A stretch of DNA of 64,000 nucleotides from Microbispora sp. H11081 (lineage in GTDB: Bacteria > Actinomycetota > Actinomycetes > Streptosporangiales > Streptosporangiaceae). Positions 25,112 through 33,296 of this stretch are shown in pieces (positions within the stretch are counted from its first letter, which is position 1; the number at the start of each line of letters is the position of its first letter). The translations under genes were made by a program, and so were the position numbers. The notes under the pieces are model-generated. The model was not told where the DNA came from and did not search any database. It saw only the letters and a program-made list of their open reading frames with translations. Where the stretch lies: NCBI RefSeq assembly GCF_012999535.1, contig NZ_JABBWV010000003.1:208439-272438 (forward strand), read 5' to 3'.

Positions 25112-26074
25112 ATGACCACTTTCGGTTATTTCCTATCCAGTGAGGAACATGATCCGAAGGAGCTGGTCCGCCAGGCGAAACTCGCCGAGGAGGCCGGCTT
25201 CGAAGCGTTGTGGATCTCGGACCACTATCACCCGTGGCTGGACGAGCAGGGCGAGAGCTCGTTCGTGTGGTCCGTCATCGGGGCCGTCTCACAGGCCACG
25301 TCGCTGCCGGTGACCACCGCCGTCACCTGCCCCCTCATCCGGATCCACCCCGCGATCATCGCCCAGGCCGCGGCGACCGCCCAGATCCTGCTGGACGGCA
25401 GGTTCAGGCTCGGGATCGGCACCGGAGAGGCGTTGAACGAGCACATCCTGGGCGACCAGTGGCCCCCGGCCGAAGAGCGCAGACGCATGCTGGAGGAGGC
25501 CGTCGACGTCATCAGGGAGCTGTGGACCGGCGAGCTGGTGACGTACCAGGGCGAGTTCTACGAGGTGGACACCGCGCGGCTGTACTCACTGCCCGCCGAA
25601 CCTCCGCCGATCTACATCTCCGGCTTCGGGCCCAAGTCCGTCGAGCTCGCGGGCCGGATCGGCGACGGGTACATCCACACCGCGCCCGCCGCCGACATGG
25701 TGGAGGCGTTCCACAAGGCGGGCGGCGAGGGCAAGCCGTGCGCGGCCGGGCTGAAGGTGTGCTGGTCGGAGGACGAGGCCGAGGCGCGCAGGACCGTCCA
25801 CCGGCTGTGGCCCAACCAGGGGATCCCCGGCGAGGCCGCGCAGCTCCTGCCGCTGCCCCGGCACTTCGAGCAGCTCTCCCAGCTCGTCACGGAGGAGGCC
25901 GCCACCGGGTCGACGCCCTGCGGGCCCTCGCCCGAGGCGCACCTCGGCGCGATCCGCGCGTACGTGGACGCCGGTTTCGACGAGGTCTACGTCAACCAGA
26001 TCGGCCCGGACCAGGACGGCTTCTTCGAGTTCTACGCGACGCGGATCCTGCCGCGCCTGCGGGAGACGGCCTGA
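25112..26074 (+). CDS. F420-dependent LLM class oxidoreductase
   Basis: A 320-residue luciferase-like monooxygenase-fold enzyme of the F420-dependent group (TIGR03557-like, near F420-dependent glucose-6-phosphate dehydrogenase). Landmarks: MTTFGYFLSSEE, GFEALWISDHYHPW (His-Tyr-His active-site region), TAVTCPLIRIHPA, GIGTGEALNEHI and ISGFGPKSVELAGRIGDGY. Length and motif order are normal. The substrate is not assured. The ATG at 25112 is the conserved start; TTGACA at 25083 upstream could be a -35 element but no clear -10 follows. Confidence 0.85.
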   Translation: MTTFGYFLSSEEHDPKELVRQAKLAEEAGFEALWISDHYHPWLDEQGESSFVWSVIGAVSQATSLPVTTAVTCPLIRIHPAIIAQAAATAQILLDGRFRLGIGTGEALNEHILGDQWPPAEERRRMLEEAVDVIRELWTGELVTYQGEFYEVDTARLYSLPAEPPPIYISGFGPKSVELAGRIGDGYIHTAPAADMVEAFHKAGGEGKPCAAGLKVCWSEDEAEARRTVHRLWPNQGIPGEAAQLLPLPRHFEQLSQLVTEEAATGSTPCGPSPEAHLGAIRAYVDAGFDEVYVNQIGPDQDGFFEFYATRILPRLRETA

Positions 26075-26123
26075 CCGCGACGGAGGGCGCGACCATGTGA
26101 GCCGCGCCCTCCGCCAGGGGTTT

Positions 26124-26627
26124 TCAGCCGTCGTCGTCGCTGTTGTTCCTGACCCGGCGCAGCGACAGGAGCGGCTGGACGAACCAGAGCCAGCCGGACA
26201 ACAGCGCCACGAACGCCCAGATCAGCGCCGTCTGCCAGACACCGGCCAGCGCGTCGACGACCAGGGCGGTGGAGCAGGACATGGACACCGCCAGGGCCAG
26301 TCCGCCGACCACGCCAAGCCGGTTGGCCCGGCGCAGCAGCAGCTCCTTGAGACCGGACCGGAACAGGATCCTGTGCTGAGTCGCCGGGGCGATCAGGCAG
26401 ATCGACGCGACCGCCGCGGTCACGACCGCGGAGTAGAACAGCCAGTCCCCGGTGGCGTCGATCTTCCCGAAGCCGGCGGAGAAGGGAAGCGTCAGCAGGA
26501 ACGCGAACAGCACCTGCACGCCCGTCGCCGCCACCCTCAGGCCCTGCAGCAGCTCGCCGAGCTCGCGGTCGACGCGCTCCTTCGGATGCTCGTCGGTGTT
26601 CTCCAGCGGCTCCAGCACCTCGCTCAC
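26124..26627 (-). CDS. DUF6328 family membrane protein
   Basis: A 167-residue protein with a hydrophilic acidic N-terminus (about 1-25), then four hydrophobic helices (about 33-52, 62-82, 102-125, 130-150) and the family block ELLQGLRVAATGVQVLFAF. Matches DUF6328, an uncharacterised actinobacterial membrane family. Followed in the same direction as the DUF1360 gene upstream (86 bp gap). Confidence 0.8.
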   Translation of the reverse strand: MSEVLEPLENTDEHPKERVDRELGELLQGLRVAATGVQVLFAFLLTLPFSAGFGKIDATGDWLFYSAVVTAAVASICLIAPATQHRILFRSGLKELLLRRANRLGVVGGLALAVSMSCSTALVVDALAGVWQTALIWAFVALLSGWLWFVQPLLSLRRVRNNSDDDG

Positions 26628-26712
26628 GCTTCCTCCTCGCCCGGCGGCGGCCCGGAGTCGGCGGGACGCGCACCTAACAGCGCCGTTGCGGGGCGCCCAC
26701 TCGTGCGCTCGC

Positions 26713-27213
26713 TCATCGTGCGGCCTTCATCAGGCGCGCGTACGCGAGCTGGAGCCAGTCGGAGATCGCCACGGCCGCCATGGTGGCCCCGGCCAGCCGG
26801 GTCGCCCTGGGGAAGAACACGGTGCCCGCCGCGTATCCCGTGGCGATCCACTGGGACAGGCAGAACGGGCAGGTCAGCAGCTCGCCCATGGCATGCCGCA
26901 CCCCGTGGCCGCGGACCTCCTCCTTGAGCTCCGCGGGGCCGGAAACGCCTTCGTACCGCGTGAAGGGGGCGCGGATGGGGCTGGTGACCGCGTCCTTCGC
27001 GAGAGTGCGCGAGAGCCGGTGCGTAAACAGCCCCATGAGCGCGAGGTCCATCACCTTGATCTTCTCGGGGCCCGTGCGGCCCGTCAGCTTCGCCGCGGCC
27101 AGCAGCGCCCCAACGGCCCCGCCGTACACCGCGAGAACCCGTGTGTACGAGGCGAGCGGACGGCTCTCGTCACCCTCGTACTCGCGTTTGATCTCCTGGA
27201 GGGTCTCGGTCAT
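26713..27213 (-). CDS. DUF1360 domain membrane protein
   Basis: A 166-residue protein with the DUF1360 core: a first helix near VLAVYGGAVGALLAAA, the DLALMGLFTHRLSRTLAKD block and the signature LLTCPFCLSQWIATGYAAG. Members are membrane proteins found in Bacillus spore-coat studies and in many actinobacteria; the function is unknown. Upstream gene of a probable pair with DUF6328. Confidence 0.8.
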   Translation of the reverse strand: MTETLQEIKREYEGDESRPLASYTRVLAVYGGAVGALLAAAKLTGRTGPEKIKVMDLALMGLFTHRLSRTLAKDAVTSPIRAPFTRYEGVSGPAELKEEVRGHGVRHAMGELLTCPFCLSQWIATGYAAGTVFFPRATRLAGATMAAVAISDWLQLAYARLMKAAR

Positions 27214-27268
27214 GAGCGCGCTCTACCCGGGATAGTTTGCGCCGAACATGGCTGGGCAAGCGACGTGA

Positions 27269-27865
27269 GTGGGTAGTCACAGTCACGAAGTCACCGACGC
27301 GATTCTTGAAACGCTCAAGCGCGCCGGGGCCGGTCTCAAGGAAGCCGGGGTGCGCTTCGCCCTGGCCGGAGGCTGCGCCGGCTACGCGAGGGGCGCCGCG
27401 CCATCACTGCACGACGTCGACTTCGCCCTCGTCGAGGACGACGTCCCGCTCGCGCTGAAAACCCTGGAGGGCCTGGGTTTCCGGACCGCGAAACCACCGG
27501 AGGACTGGCTGGTCAAGGCGTTCGACGAGGAGGGCGTGCTCGTCGACCTGATCTTCTCGCTGGCCGACAGGCCCGTGACGGAGGCGATGATCGCCCGCGC
27601 CGAGCCAATCAACACCGCCGCGCTGAGCCTGCCCGTCCTCGAAGCCACCGACCTGGTGATCTCCTGGATACTGCCGCTGTCAGAGCACGCCTGCGACTAC
27701 GGCTCCCTGCTGCCCATGGTCCGCGCCATGCGGGAGCAGGTCGACTGGGACAGGGTCGCCTCGGTCGTCGCGCCGTCGCCGTACGCCTCGACGTTCGTCA
27801 CACTCCTGGAACGGCTGAACATCATCGCCCCTACGACACCTGGTGACGACAGCACCTGGCCGTGA
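27269..27865 (+). CDS. nucleotidyltransferase-fold protein
   Basis: A 198-residue protein of the minor nucleotidyltransferase superfamily. FALAGGCAGYARG followed by LHDVDFAL gives the GG..DxD-type active-site geometry, and VLVDLIF supplies a third acidic residue. It resembles antitoxin-like or aminoglycoside-adenylyl-like nucleotidyltransferases, but the substrate is unknown and no HEPN partner adjoins it. GTG start. A strong bidirectional hairpin follows. Confidence 0.75.
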   Translation: MGSHSHEVTDAILETLKRAGAGLKEAGVRFALAGGCAGYARGAAPSLHDVDFALVEDDVPLALKTLEGLGFRTAKPPEDWLVKAFDEEGVLVDLIFSLADRPVTEAMIARAEPINTAALSLPVLEATDLVISWILPLSEHACDYGSLLPMVRAMREQVDWDRVASVVAPSPYASTFVTLLERLNIIAPTTPGDDSTWP

Positions 27866-27899
27866 AGAAGGGTCAGGACGCAAGTCCCCTACGCGGGAA

Positions 27900-27938
27900 G
27901 GAAGGGGCCACGCGGCCACCGGCCGCGCGGCCCCTTCC
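27900..27938. terminator. bidirectional hairpin terminator
   Basis: An 18-bp stem with one A-C mismatch (GGAAGGGGCCACGCGGCC and partner), loop ACC, between the convergent nucleotidyltransferase and PRC-barrel genes. Confidence 0.8.
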
Positions 27939-27942
27939 GCCA

Positions 27943-28305
27943 TCACATGGACGAAGTGCGGGGGAAACGCCCGTAGTACTCCCCGACGCGATCCCGGTAG
28001 CCCGGCTCGCCCATCGCCTCCTCGTGGAACTCAGGCGCGTTCTTGATCTCCTGTTTGGTGCGGCTGACGAAGATCTTGCGATCCTGGAAGTCGATCCTCG
28101 TCACCACACTCGCGGGCAGCAAGACCTTCTTCCCGAAGATCCATGGTCCCGTGTCCACGACGATGTAGCTCTGGCCCGCCTCGTAGGTGGCCTCGTCAAC
28201 GGAGCCGATCTTCCCGTCCACGGCCTGGACGTCGTAACCGGCGATGTCCATCTGCTGTCCGGTGCCGCTCACGGTTTCGGAGTACGACCAGAGATCAGGT
28301 GTCAT
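27943..28305 (-). CDS. PRC-barrel domain protein
   Basis: A 120-residue protein with one PRC-barrel domain (about 20-80: DIAGYDVQAVDGKIGSVDEA; SYIVVDTGPWIFGKKVLLP) and a C-terminal hydrophilic tail (SRTKQEIKNAPEF). PRC barrels occur in photosynthetic reaction-centre H subunits, RimM and many stress proteins of actinobacteria; specific role unknown. Start at 28305 is supported by AGGGAGTGAG just upstream; a longer frame has no similarity. Confidence 0.85.
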   Translation of the reverse strand: MTPDLWSYSETVSGTGQQMDIAGYDVQAVDGKIGSVDEATYEAGQSYIVVDTGPWIFGKKVLLPASVVTRIDFQDRKIFVSRTKQEIKNAPEFHEEAMGEPGYRDRVGEYYGRFPRTSSM

Positions 28306-28466
28306 GGTGCTCACTCCCTTCGTCGTCACTCTCCGTACCCGAAGGGAAACAGGGGAACATCCCGGACACGTAAGGGCAGGGCATCGTCTGACCACCCGCC
28401 GGTCGGGTGGGACCGGCCGCGCCATGGCGCGGAGCACTTCCGGATGCCGCTACTCTTGTGTCGCGG

Positions 28467-28540
28467 GCGCCGCTAGCTCAGTTGGTTAGAGCAGCTGACT
28501 CTTAATCAGCGGGTCCGGGGTTCGAGTCCCTGGCGGCGCA
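28467..28540 (+). tRNA. tRNA-Lys (CTT), second copy
   Basis: Identical in all 74 bases to the tRNA at 7601-7674: same acceptor, anticodon loop CTCTTAA and T arm. A -10-like TACTCT lies at 28451. It is followed by a hairpin terminator. No integrase gene or attachment-type partial repeat is adjacent. Confidence 0.97.
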
Positions 28541-28546
28541 CCACGT

Positions 28547-28581
28547 GAAGGCCCAGGTCTGCCCGGCGGACCTGGGCCTTC
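28547..28581 (+). terminator. hairpin terminator after tRNA-Lys
   Basis: A 13-bp perfect stem GAAGGCCCAGGTC and complement, 9-base loop, directly after the tRNA. Same design as the terminator after the first tRNA-Lys. Confidence 0.8.
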
Positions 28582-28678
28582 GGCATTGGCTGGAGAAGCC
28601 GTACCTGGAGGACGCGAAGGGTGAGGCCCGCGTCCACGCAGAGACGCCGCGGCAATCAGCCCACCTCACCTCTCCCGT

Positions 28679-28926
28679 CGTGATCTTGTAGTTTGTCGCA
28701 CCAACGGCGAGTGAGCTGCGGTTCCGCCCTTCGTGATCTTGCAGCGATTGAGGCCAGGGCGGCCGTGCCAGGGAAAACATGGTTCGTGATCTTGCACTTC
28801 CCGTCGAAGTGCAAGATCACAAATGGCGTTCGTGCTGCTCACGTGACTGCGGGTCCATTGCGTGCAAGATCACGGAGGGTCTCCTCGCAGGTCACGGGCC
28901 TACGTGCGACTAACTACAAGATCACG
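28679..28926. repeat. GTGATCTTG-type interspersed repeat, copy 1 (248 bp)
   Basis: Non-coding element bounded by 23-bp terminal inverted repeats with one mismatch (28679-28701 and 28904-28926), each containing GTGATCTTGTAGTT or its complement. Inside are further GTGATCTTGCA motifs in both orientations and a perfect 15-bp-stem hairpin (28786-28820). The same left end, 22 bases identical, recurs at 55453. No coding capacity. Explains most of the gene-free stretch 28582-28976. Confidence 0.75.
28786..28820. repeat. perfect hairpin inside the repeat element
   Basis: GTGATCTTGCACTTC and its exact complement separated by CCGTC. Two head-to-head copies of the GTGATCTTGCA motif. Confidence 0.9.
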
Positions 28927-28976
28927 GGGAGGGTGGGCTGGTCCGGGGCGTCGGGCGTCGTGGAGTAGGGGTGACG

Positions 28977-29177
28977 TCAGCGGGAGGTCTCGTACCAGTG
29001 ATAGGGGATCGACCAGTCCCAGTGCTCGGTCTCCTCCTGCTCATGCGTGCGGTGGGTCGTGTTGGGGTCCCAGCCCGGCATGCCCGCGATGCCGAACTGG
29101 GCGGCCCAGTAGCGTCCGAGCCGTACGAACCCCTGGCCGAGAGCGACGGCCATCCGCTTCAGCAGCGAGAACACCAT
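28977..29177 (-). CDS. small hypothetical protein
   Basis: A 66-residue protein with an amphipathic or weakly hydrophobic N-terminus (MVFSLLKRMAVALGQGFVRL) and an aromatic, His/Glu-rich C-terminus (HEQEETEHWDWSIPYHWYET). No recognised domain. The start at 29177 has GAGGAAG at Shine-Dalgarno spacing; a longer frame begins at 29234. The gene borders the repeat element on its 3' side. Confidence 0.5.
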   Translation of the reverse strand: MVFSLLKRMAVALGQGFVRLGRYWAAQFGIAGMPGWDPNTTHRTHEQEETEHWDWSIPYHWYETSR

Positions 29178-29522
29178 CGGGCACCACTTCCTCGCACGAT
29201 TCAGGTACCACACCAAAGTGACACAGATCACCAAGTCTCTGGAAATAAAGATTTAATCTGCCCGATTCCTCCGTGTAAATGCCCGGAGGGGAATATCACG
29301 CGCACAGCAGTGGCACGTTACGGCCTGTCTCCGGCGGGCGGCATGCCCCCGCACGTCAGCGTCCCGTAGCCCCTTGGCCCGGCGAACTGTCACCGCCGCC
29401 TGAGTGTGCCTGTGGATAACGTCCCGATGCCGGTGGCGGGGCCTGACAGAATCGCTCGCACGACCTGACCGGGCGGCCGACGAGAGCCCCCGGAGGGACG
29501 CCGACCAGGGGAGGGCGAGCGG
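29178..29522. other. 345-bp divergent intergenic region
   Basis: Relatively AT-rich in its first third (GGAAATAAAGATTTAATC), with a short inverted repeat CCTCCG..CGGAGG near 29267-29288 and a single perfect DnaA-box consensus TGTGGATAA at 29411-29419. No gene supported. Confidence 0.5.
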
Positions 29523-30875
29523 ATGGCGGGGGCGAACCGGCGAGGAGCCGGAGACCGGGAGGACACGCGGCGGGGCCTCGGGCCGCCGGGCGACGCGGAC
29601 TGGAGTTTTCCCTGGTCGTCGCGGTCTCCGGGCCGTGCGGCCGAGGACCTGGTGGCCGAGTTGCTGCAGGCGGCGCTGGAGGCGGGGCGCCGAGGTGACG
29701 AGACCGAGTTCCGGCGATGCGTGCGGGTCCTCGCCCAGGGCCAGGGGCTGCGCGACCTCGTGGACCGGGCCCTGCTGGACGCCCTGAACCGGAACGTGGC
29801 ACTCGCGTGGCAGCGAGGCTGGCAGCCCGCCGACGTCGTCCGCCTGGCGGGCCGGCGGCTGGAGGCGGGGCACGTCCGCCTCGTGACCGACGCTGTCGCG
29901 GCGGAGATGCGGGCCTACGCGGCGGCGACGGTCGATGACCGCTGGCTGGACCAGCTCGCGGCGATCGGCGCGACGGTGTGGTGGAGCCGCGAGGAGGAGT
30001 ACCTCCGCGAGGACGGCGACCGGATCGGGATGGTCGCCCGCGCGTTGCGGGTGATCCGTCTGCTGGCCACGCTGCCGCGGCTGGAACGGCTGTGCCCGGT
30101 GCCCGGGACGGCCCGCCGCGCGGCCGGATCCCGGGGCCGCGCCGTGGACGAACGGATGCTCGCCCGGGTGCGAGCGCTGCTGGCCAAAGCCGAGTCGACC
30201 GAGTTCGAGGCGGAGGCCGAGACGTTCACCGCCGCGGCCCAGTCGCTGATGGCCCGGCACAGCATCGACGCCGCGCTGCTGGCCGCCGGAACGGCCGGCG
30301 AGGGCGAGGCCGGGCGGCCTGAGGGACGCAGGCTGGGCGTCGACGCGCCCTACGAGGGCCCGAAGGCGATGCTGCTTGACGTGGTCGCCTCGGCCAACCG
30401 CTGCCGCTCGGTGTGGAGCCGGCACTTCGGGTTCGCCACCGTGCTCGGGTTCCCCGCCGACCTGGCCGCGGTGGAGGTGCTGTTCACCTCCCTGCTGGTG
30501 CAGGCCACGACGGCGATGAGGCTCGCGGGGGCCCGCCGTGACGCATTCGGCCGTTCCCGCACGCGGTCGTTCCGGCAGTCGTTCCTCGCGGCGTACGCGC
30601 AGCGCATCGGCGAGCGGCTGGCGGAGGCGGCGGGACAGGCGGTGCGCGAGGCCGCCGCCGAGACCGGGCGCGATCTGCTGCCGGTGCTGGCGGCCAGGGA
30701 GGCCGCGGTCGAGGCGAGGGTCGAGGAGCTCTTCCCGACCCTGACCATGGTCGGCGCGGGAGCGATCAGCAACCGGGAGGGCTGGATCTCCGGCCGGGCC
30801 GCCGCCGACCATGCCGTCCTGGACGTACGCCCCAAGATCGCCCAGGGAGGAGCAGGATCCCGGCTCGACCGCTGA
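29523..30875 (+). CDS. DUF2786 domain protein
   Basis: A 450-residue cytosolic protein. The DUF2786 signature helix pair is at about residues 212-250 (MLARVRALLAKAESTEFEAE followed by TAAAQSLMARHSID). The region after it (VASANRCRSVWSRHFGFATV; FTSLLVQATTAMRLAG) matches the companion domain common in actinobacterial DUF2786 proteins. The first 60 residues are basic and low complexity. The role is unknown; related proteins occur in phages and near toxin-type loci, neither of which is seen here. Confidence 0.8.
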   Translation: MAGANRRGAGDREDTRRGLGPPGDADWSFPWSSRSPGRAAEDLVAELLQAALEAGRRGDETEFRRCVRVLAQGQGLRDLVDRALLDALNRNVALAWQRGWQPADVVRLAGRRLEAGHVRLVTDAVAAEMRAYAAATVDDRWLDQLAAIGATVWWSREEEYLREDGDRIGMVARALRVIRLLATLPRLERLCPVPGTARRAAGSRGRAVDERMLARVRALLAKAESTEFEAEAETFTAAAQSLMARHSIDAALLAAGTAGEGEAGRPEGRRLGVDAPYEGPKAMLLDVVASANRCRSVWSRHFGFATVLGFPADLAAVEVLFTSLLVQATTAMRLAGARRDAFGRSRTRSFRQSFLAAYAQRIGERLAEAAGQAVREAAAETGRDLLPVLAAREAAVEARVEELFPTLTMVGAGAISNREGWISGRAAADHAVLDVRPKIAQGGAGSRLDR

Positions 30876-30916
30876 CGACGCCGGGCCCAGGCGCTACACG
30901 ACGGCCGCAGACGCGG

Positions 30917-31708
30917 TCAGTTCAGGAGATCGGGGTCGGAGGCGAGGATCTGGTCCAGCAGGGGCTGGAAGTTGATCCAGCCGACGAGGTCGTTGCCGAT
31001 CTGGCCGTGCGTGAGCTTGGCGTTCTCGTGCGAGATGGGCACCGTCGGCCCGGCGGCCTTGGCCGCGAGCTGCGCCTGGCAACTGCGCTCCATCGTGATG
31101 AACCACCAGGCCGCCGCCTCCACGCTGTCGCCGACGGTCAACAGCCCGTGGTTGCGCAGGATGACCGCCTTGTGCGAGCCCAGCGCCCCCGCGATGCGGC
31201 GGCCCTCCTCGGTCTCCACGACCACTCCGGTGTAGTCGTCGAACAGGGAGTGGTCCTCGTAGAACGCGCACGCGTCCTGGGTCAGCGGTTCGAGCAGCGT
31301 CCCCAGCGCCGACAACGCCTTGCCGTACACCGAGTGGGAGTGGGCGGCGGCGACCACGTCGGGCCTGGCCTGGTGGACCATCGAGTGGATGGCGAACGCC
31401 GCCTGATTGACGTGGTGGCGACCCTCCACCACTTGGCCCTCGTGGTTGACCAGGATCAGGTCGCTGACCTTGATCTGCTTGAACGACATGCCGAACGGGT
31501 TCACCCAGAAGTGGTCGGTGTGCTCCGGGTCCCGGGCCGTGATGTGGCCGGCCACGCCCTCCTCGAAGCCGAACCTCCCGAACAGGCGCAGCGCCGCCGC
31601 GAGCCGCTCCTTGCGGTGGCGCCGCTCCTCCTCCACGGTGGCGAAGGCCGGCGGCAGCCGGAAGGCGAGCTGGTCGGCGGGCACGGGCCGCAGGTCTGAC
31701 AGGCTCAT
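30917..31708 (-). CDS. class II aldolase/adducin family protein
   Basis: A 263-residue zinc-dependent class II aldolase/adducin-fold protein. Metal ligands are visible in AAAHSHSVYGKALSALG (His-x-His) and ILRNHGLLTVG (His), with the Glu of DACAFYEDH region nearby. Typical substrates are ketose phosphates, but the group annotated like this one in actinobacteria has no confirmed reaction. Start at 31708 (MSLSDLRPVPADQLAFRLPP) is where family similarity begins. Confidence 0.85.
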   Translation of the reverse strand: MSLSDLRPVPADQLAFRLPPAFATVEEERRHRKERLAAALRLFGRFGFEEGVAGHITARDPEHTDHFWVNPFGMSFKQIKVSDLILVNHEGQVVEGRHHVNQAAFAIHSMVHQARPDVVAAAHSHSVYGKALSALGTLLEPLTQDACAFYEDHSLFDDYTGVVVETEEGRRIAGALGSHKAVILRNHGLLTVGDSVEAAAWWFITMERSCQAQLAAKAAGPTVPISHENAKLTHGQIGNDLVGWINFQPLLDQILASDPDLLN

Positions 31709-31860
31709 CGCGACTCCCCAGGGCTCGTTACGCGTACCCCACAAGCCTGTCCTCCGCCCGCGCCCCCTGTCCACTGGCGGCTTCGGCCCTGCCCGATAGG
31801 GCGGTGGGGACGGACCGGATCCGCGTAAGGTGCATGCAGCGTGAGCGACGGGAGGTACCG

Positions 31861-32514
31861 ATGCGGCTGGAGGCCGTCTTCTTCGACGTCGGAGAGACCC
31901 TGGTGGACGAGACCCGCGAGTACGGCACCTGGGCGGACTGGCTGGGCGTCCCCCGGCACACCTTCTCCGCCGTTTTCGGCGCCGTGATCGCGCGCGGCGG
32001 CGACTATCGGGACACCTTCCAGCACTTCCGCCCCGGTTTCGACCTCCACGCCGAGCGGGAACGCCGGGCCAGGGAAGGACAGGCGGAGACGTTCGGAGAA
32101 GAGGACCTCTACCCCGACGCCCGGCCCTGCCTGGCCGAGCTGCGGGAGCTGGGGCTGCGCGTCGGCCTCGCGGGCAACCAGACCGCCCGCGCCGAGGCCA
32201 TCCTGCGCGCCCTGGACCTGCCGGTGGACGTGATCGGCACCTCCGACGGCTGGGGCGTGGAGAAGCCGGACACGTCCTTCTTCGCCCGGCTGGTGGCGGA
32301 GGCCGGCTGCCCGGCGAGCTCCGTCCTCTACGTGGGCGACCGCCTCGACAACGACATCCGGCCCGCGCAGAGGTCCGGGCTGCGCACCGCGCTCGTACGG
32401 CGGGGCCCGTGGGGCCACATCCTCCACGACGAGGCGGCGGCGCGGGCCTGCCTGTTCCATGTGGACTCGCTGGCCGAGATCCCCGCGCTCGTCCGCAAGC
32501 ACAACGGCGATTGA
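31861..32514 (+). CDS. HAD family hydrolase
   Basis: A 217-residue haloacid dehalogenase-superfamily phosphatase. Motif I is FFDVGETLVDE (first Asp nucleophile; the usual second Asp is replaced by Glu), motif II GLAGNQTA (Asn instead of Ser/Thr), motif III Lys in GVEKPDTSFF, and motif IV YVGDRLDNDIRPA. The motif I and II changes make classical phosphatase chemistry uncertain. The ATG at 31861 follows GGGAGGTACC. Divergent from the aldolase gene by about 150 bp. Confidence 0.85.
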   Translation: MRLEAVFFDVGETLVDETREYGTWADWLGVPRHTFSAVFGAVIARGGDYRDTFQHFRPGFDLHAERERRAREGQAETFGEEDLYPDARPCLAELRELGLRVGLAGNQTARAEAILRALDLPVDVIGTSDGWGVEKPDTSFFARLVAEAGCPASSVLYVGDRLDNDIRPAQRSGLRTALVRRGPWGHILHDEAAARACLFHVDSLAEIPALVRKHNGD

Positions 32515-32603
32515 CCATGCCGGGGCGCCACCAGGAGACGCTCCGCGCGAACCGGGACTAATGGAGAAGACGGGCCGGGCGGTGAGCTTCTAGAGTCGCC
32601 CGG

Positions 32604-33296
32604 GTGAAGCTCGATCATGATGACGACATCACGCCGCTGCTCGGCCGGGACTGGAGTGGGGTGAACCACCGGGACGCGCTCGCCGATCTCGCCAGGCTCG
32701 GCTGGACGCCCTGCGGCGTGGGCGACTGGGCCGTCGGCCTGCGCTCGCCCCGTGGCCTGCTGGCCGCGCGGATCTGCCCGTTCGACCCGGCCTATCCGGC
32801 CTTCCTCGAACTGTGCCGCCGCTGCCCCGGCAATCCGTACCTGCCGCACGTGGCGCTCGCCGAGGCCCTCGACGGCGGCGGCTCGCTCACGGTGCTGGAG
32901 TTCCTGGCCCCGGCCGCTCCGGAGGAGGCGGCGGAGGTGGCCCGCCGATGGCGCGAGGGGGAGGGGGACGAGGCGTTCGACACCGTACGGCGCACCGCGC
33001 TCACGGTGGACGAGGAGTGGCGGGCCCGCACGCCCTGGTGGGACGGGATCGACCTGAACCACGGCAACGTCCGCCGGGCGGTGGACGGCAGGATCGCGCT
33101 CGTCGACGTCTTCTGCATGGACGGGGCGTCGCTGTACGGCCAAGTGCTCGACGACTCCGCCGTCGTACGCGAACGCCTGTCCACGGCCGCGACGCGACAC
33201 CTGCTGGACATTCCGTACCTCGCCCGCGAGAGCTCTCCGGCGGAGATCGAGGCGCTGCGCGCGGCCTGGGGGGCGGGGGCCGCCGTCACATCGTGA
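32604..33296 (+). CDS. kinase-like (APH-fold) hypothetical protein
   Basis: A 230-residue protein. DGIDLNHGNVRRAVDGRIAL followed by VDVFCMDGASLYG resembles the catalytic loop (HGN-type) and the metal-binding Asp of aminoglycoside-phosphotransferase-fold kinases, but the N-lobe is atypical and no Gly-rich loop is obvious. It is therefore called only kinase-like. GTG start. The 3' end overlaps the convergent XRE regulator gene by 11 bp. Confidence 0.55.
   Translation: MKLDHDDDITPLLGRDWSGVNHRDALADLARLGWTPCGVGDWAVGLRSPRGLLAARICPFDPAYPAFLELCRRCPGNPYLPHVALAEALDGGGSLTVLEFLAPAAPEEAAEVARRWREGEGDEAFDTVRRTALTVDEEWRARTPWWDGIDLNHGNVRRAVDGRIALVDVFCMDGASLYGQVLDDSAVVRERLSTAATRHLLDIPYLARESSPAEIEALRAAWGAGAAVTS

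Noticed and set aside
7601-28540. Genomic island between the two tRNA-Lys genes
   Set aside because: No integrase, excisionase or partial tRNA repeat; contents are ordinary chromosomal genes; base composition does not change.
29411-29419. Perfect DnaA-box consensus TGTGGATAA
   Set aside because: Single site, no cluster of boxes and no dnaA/dnaN neighbours, so not an origin.
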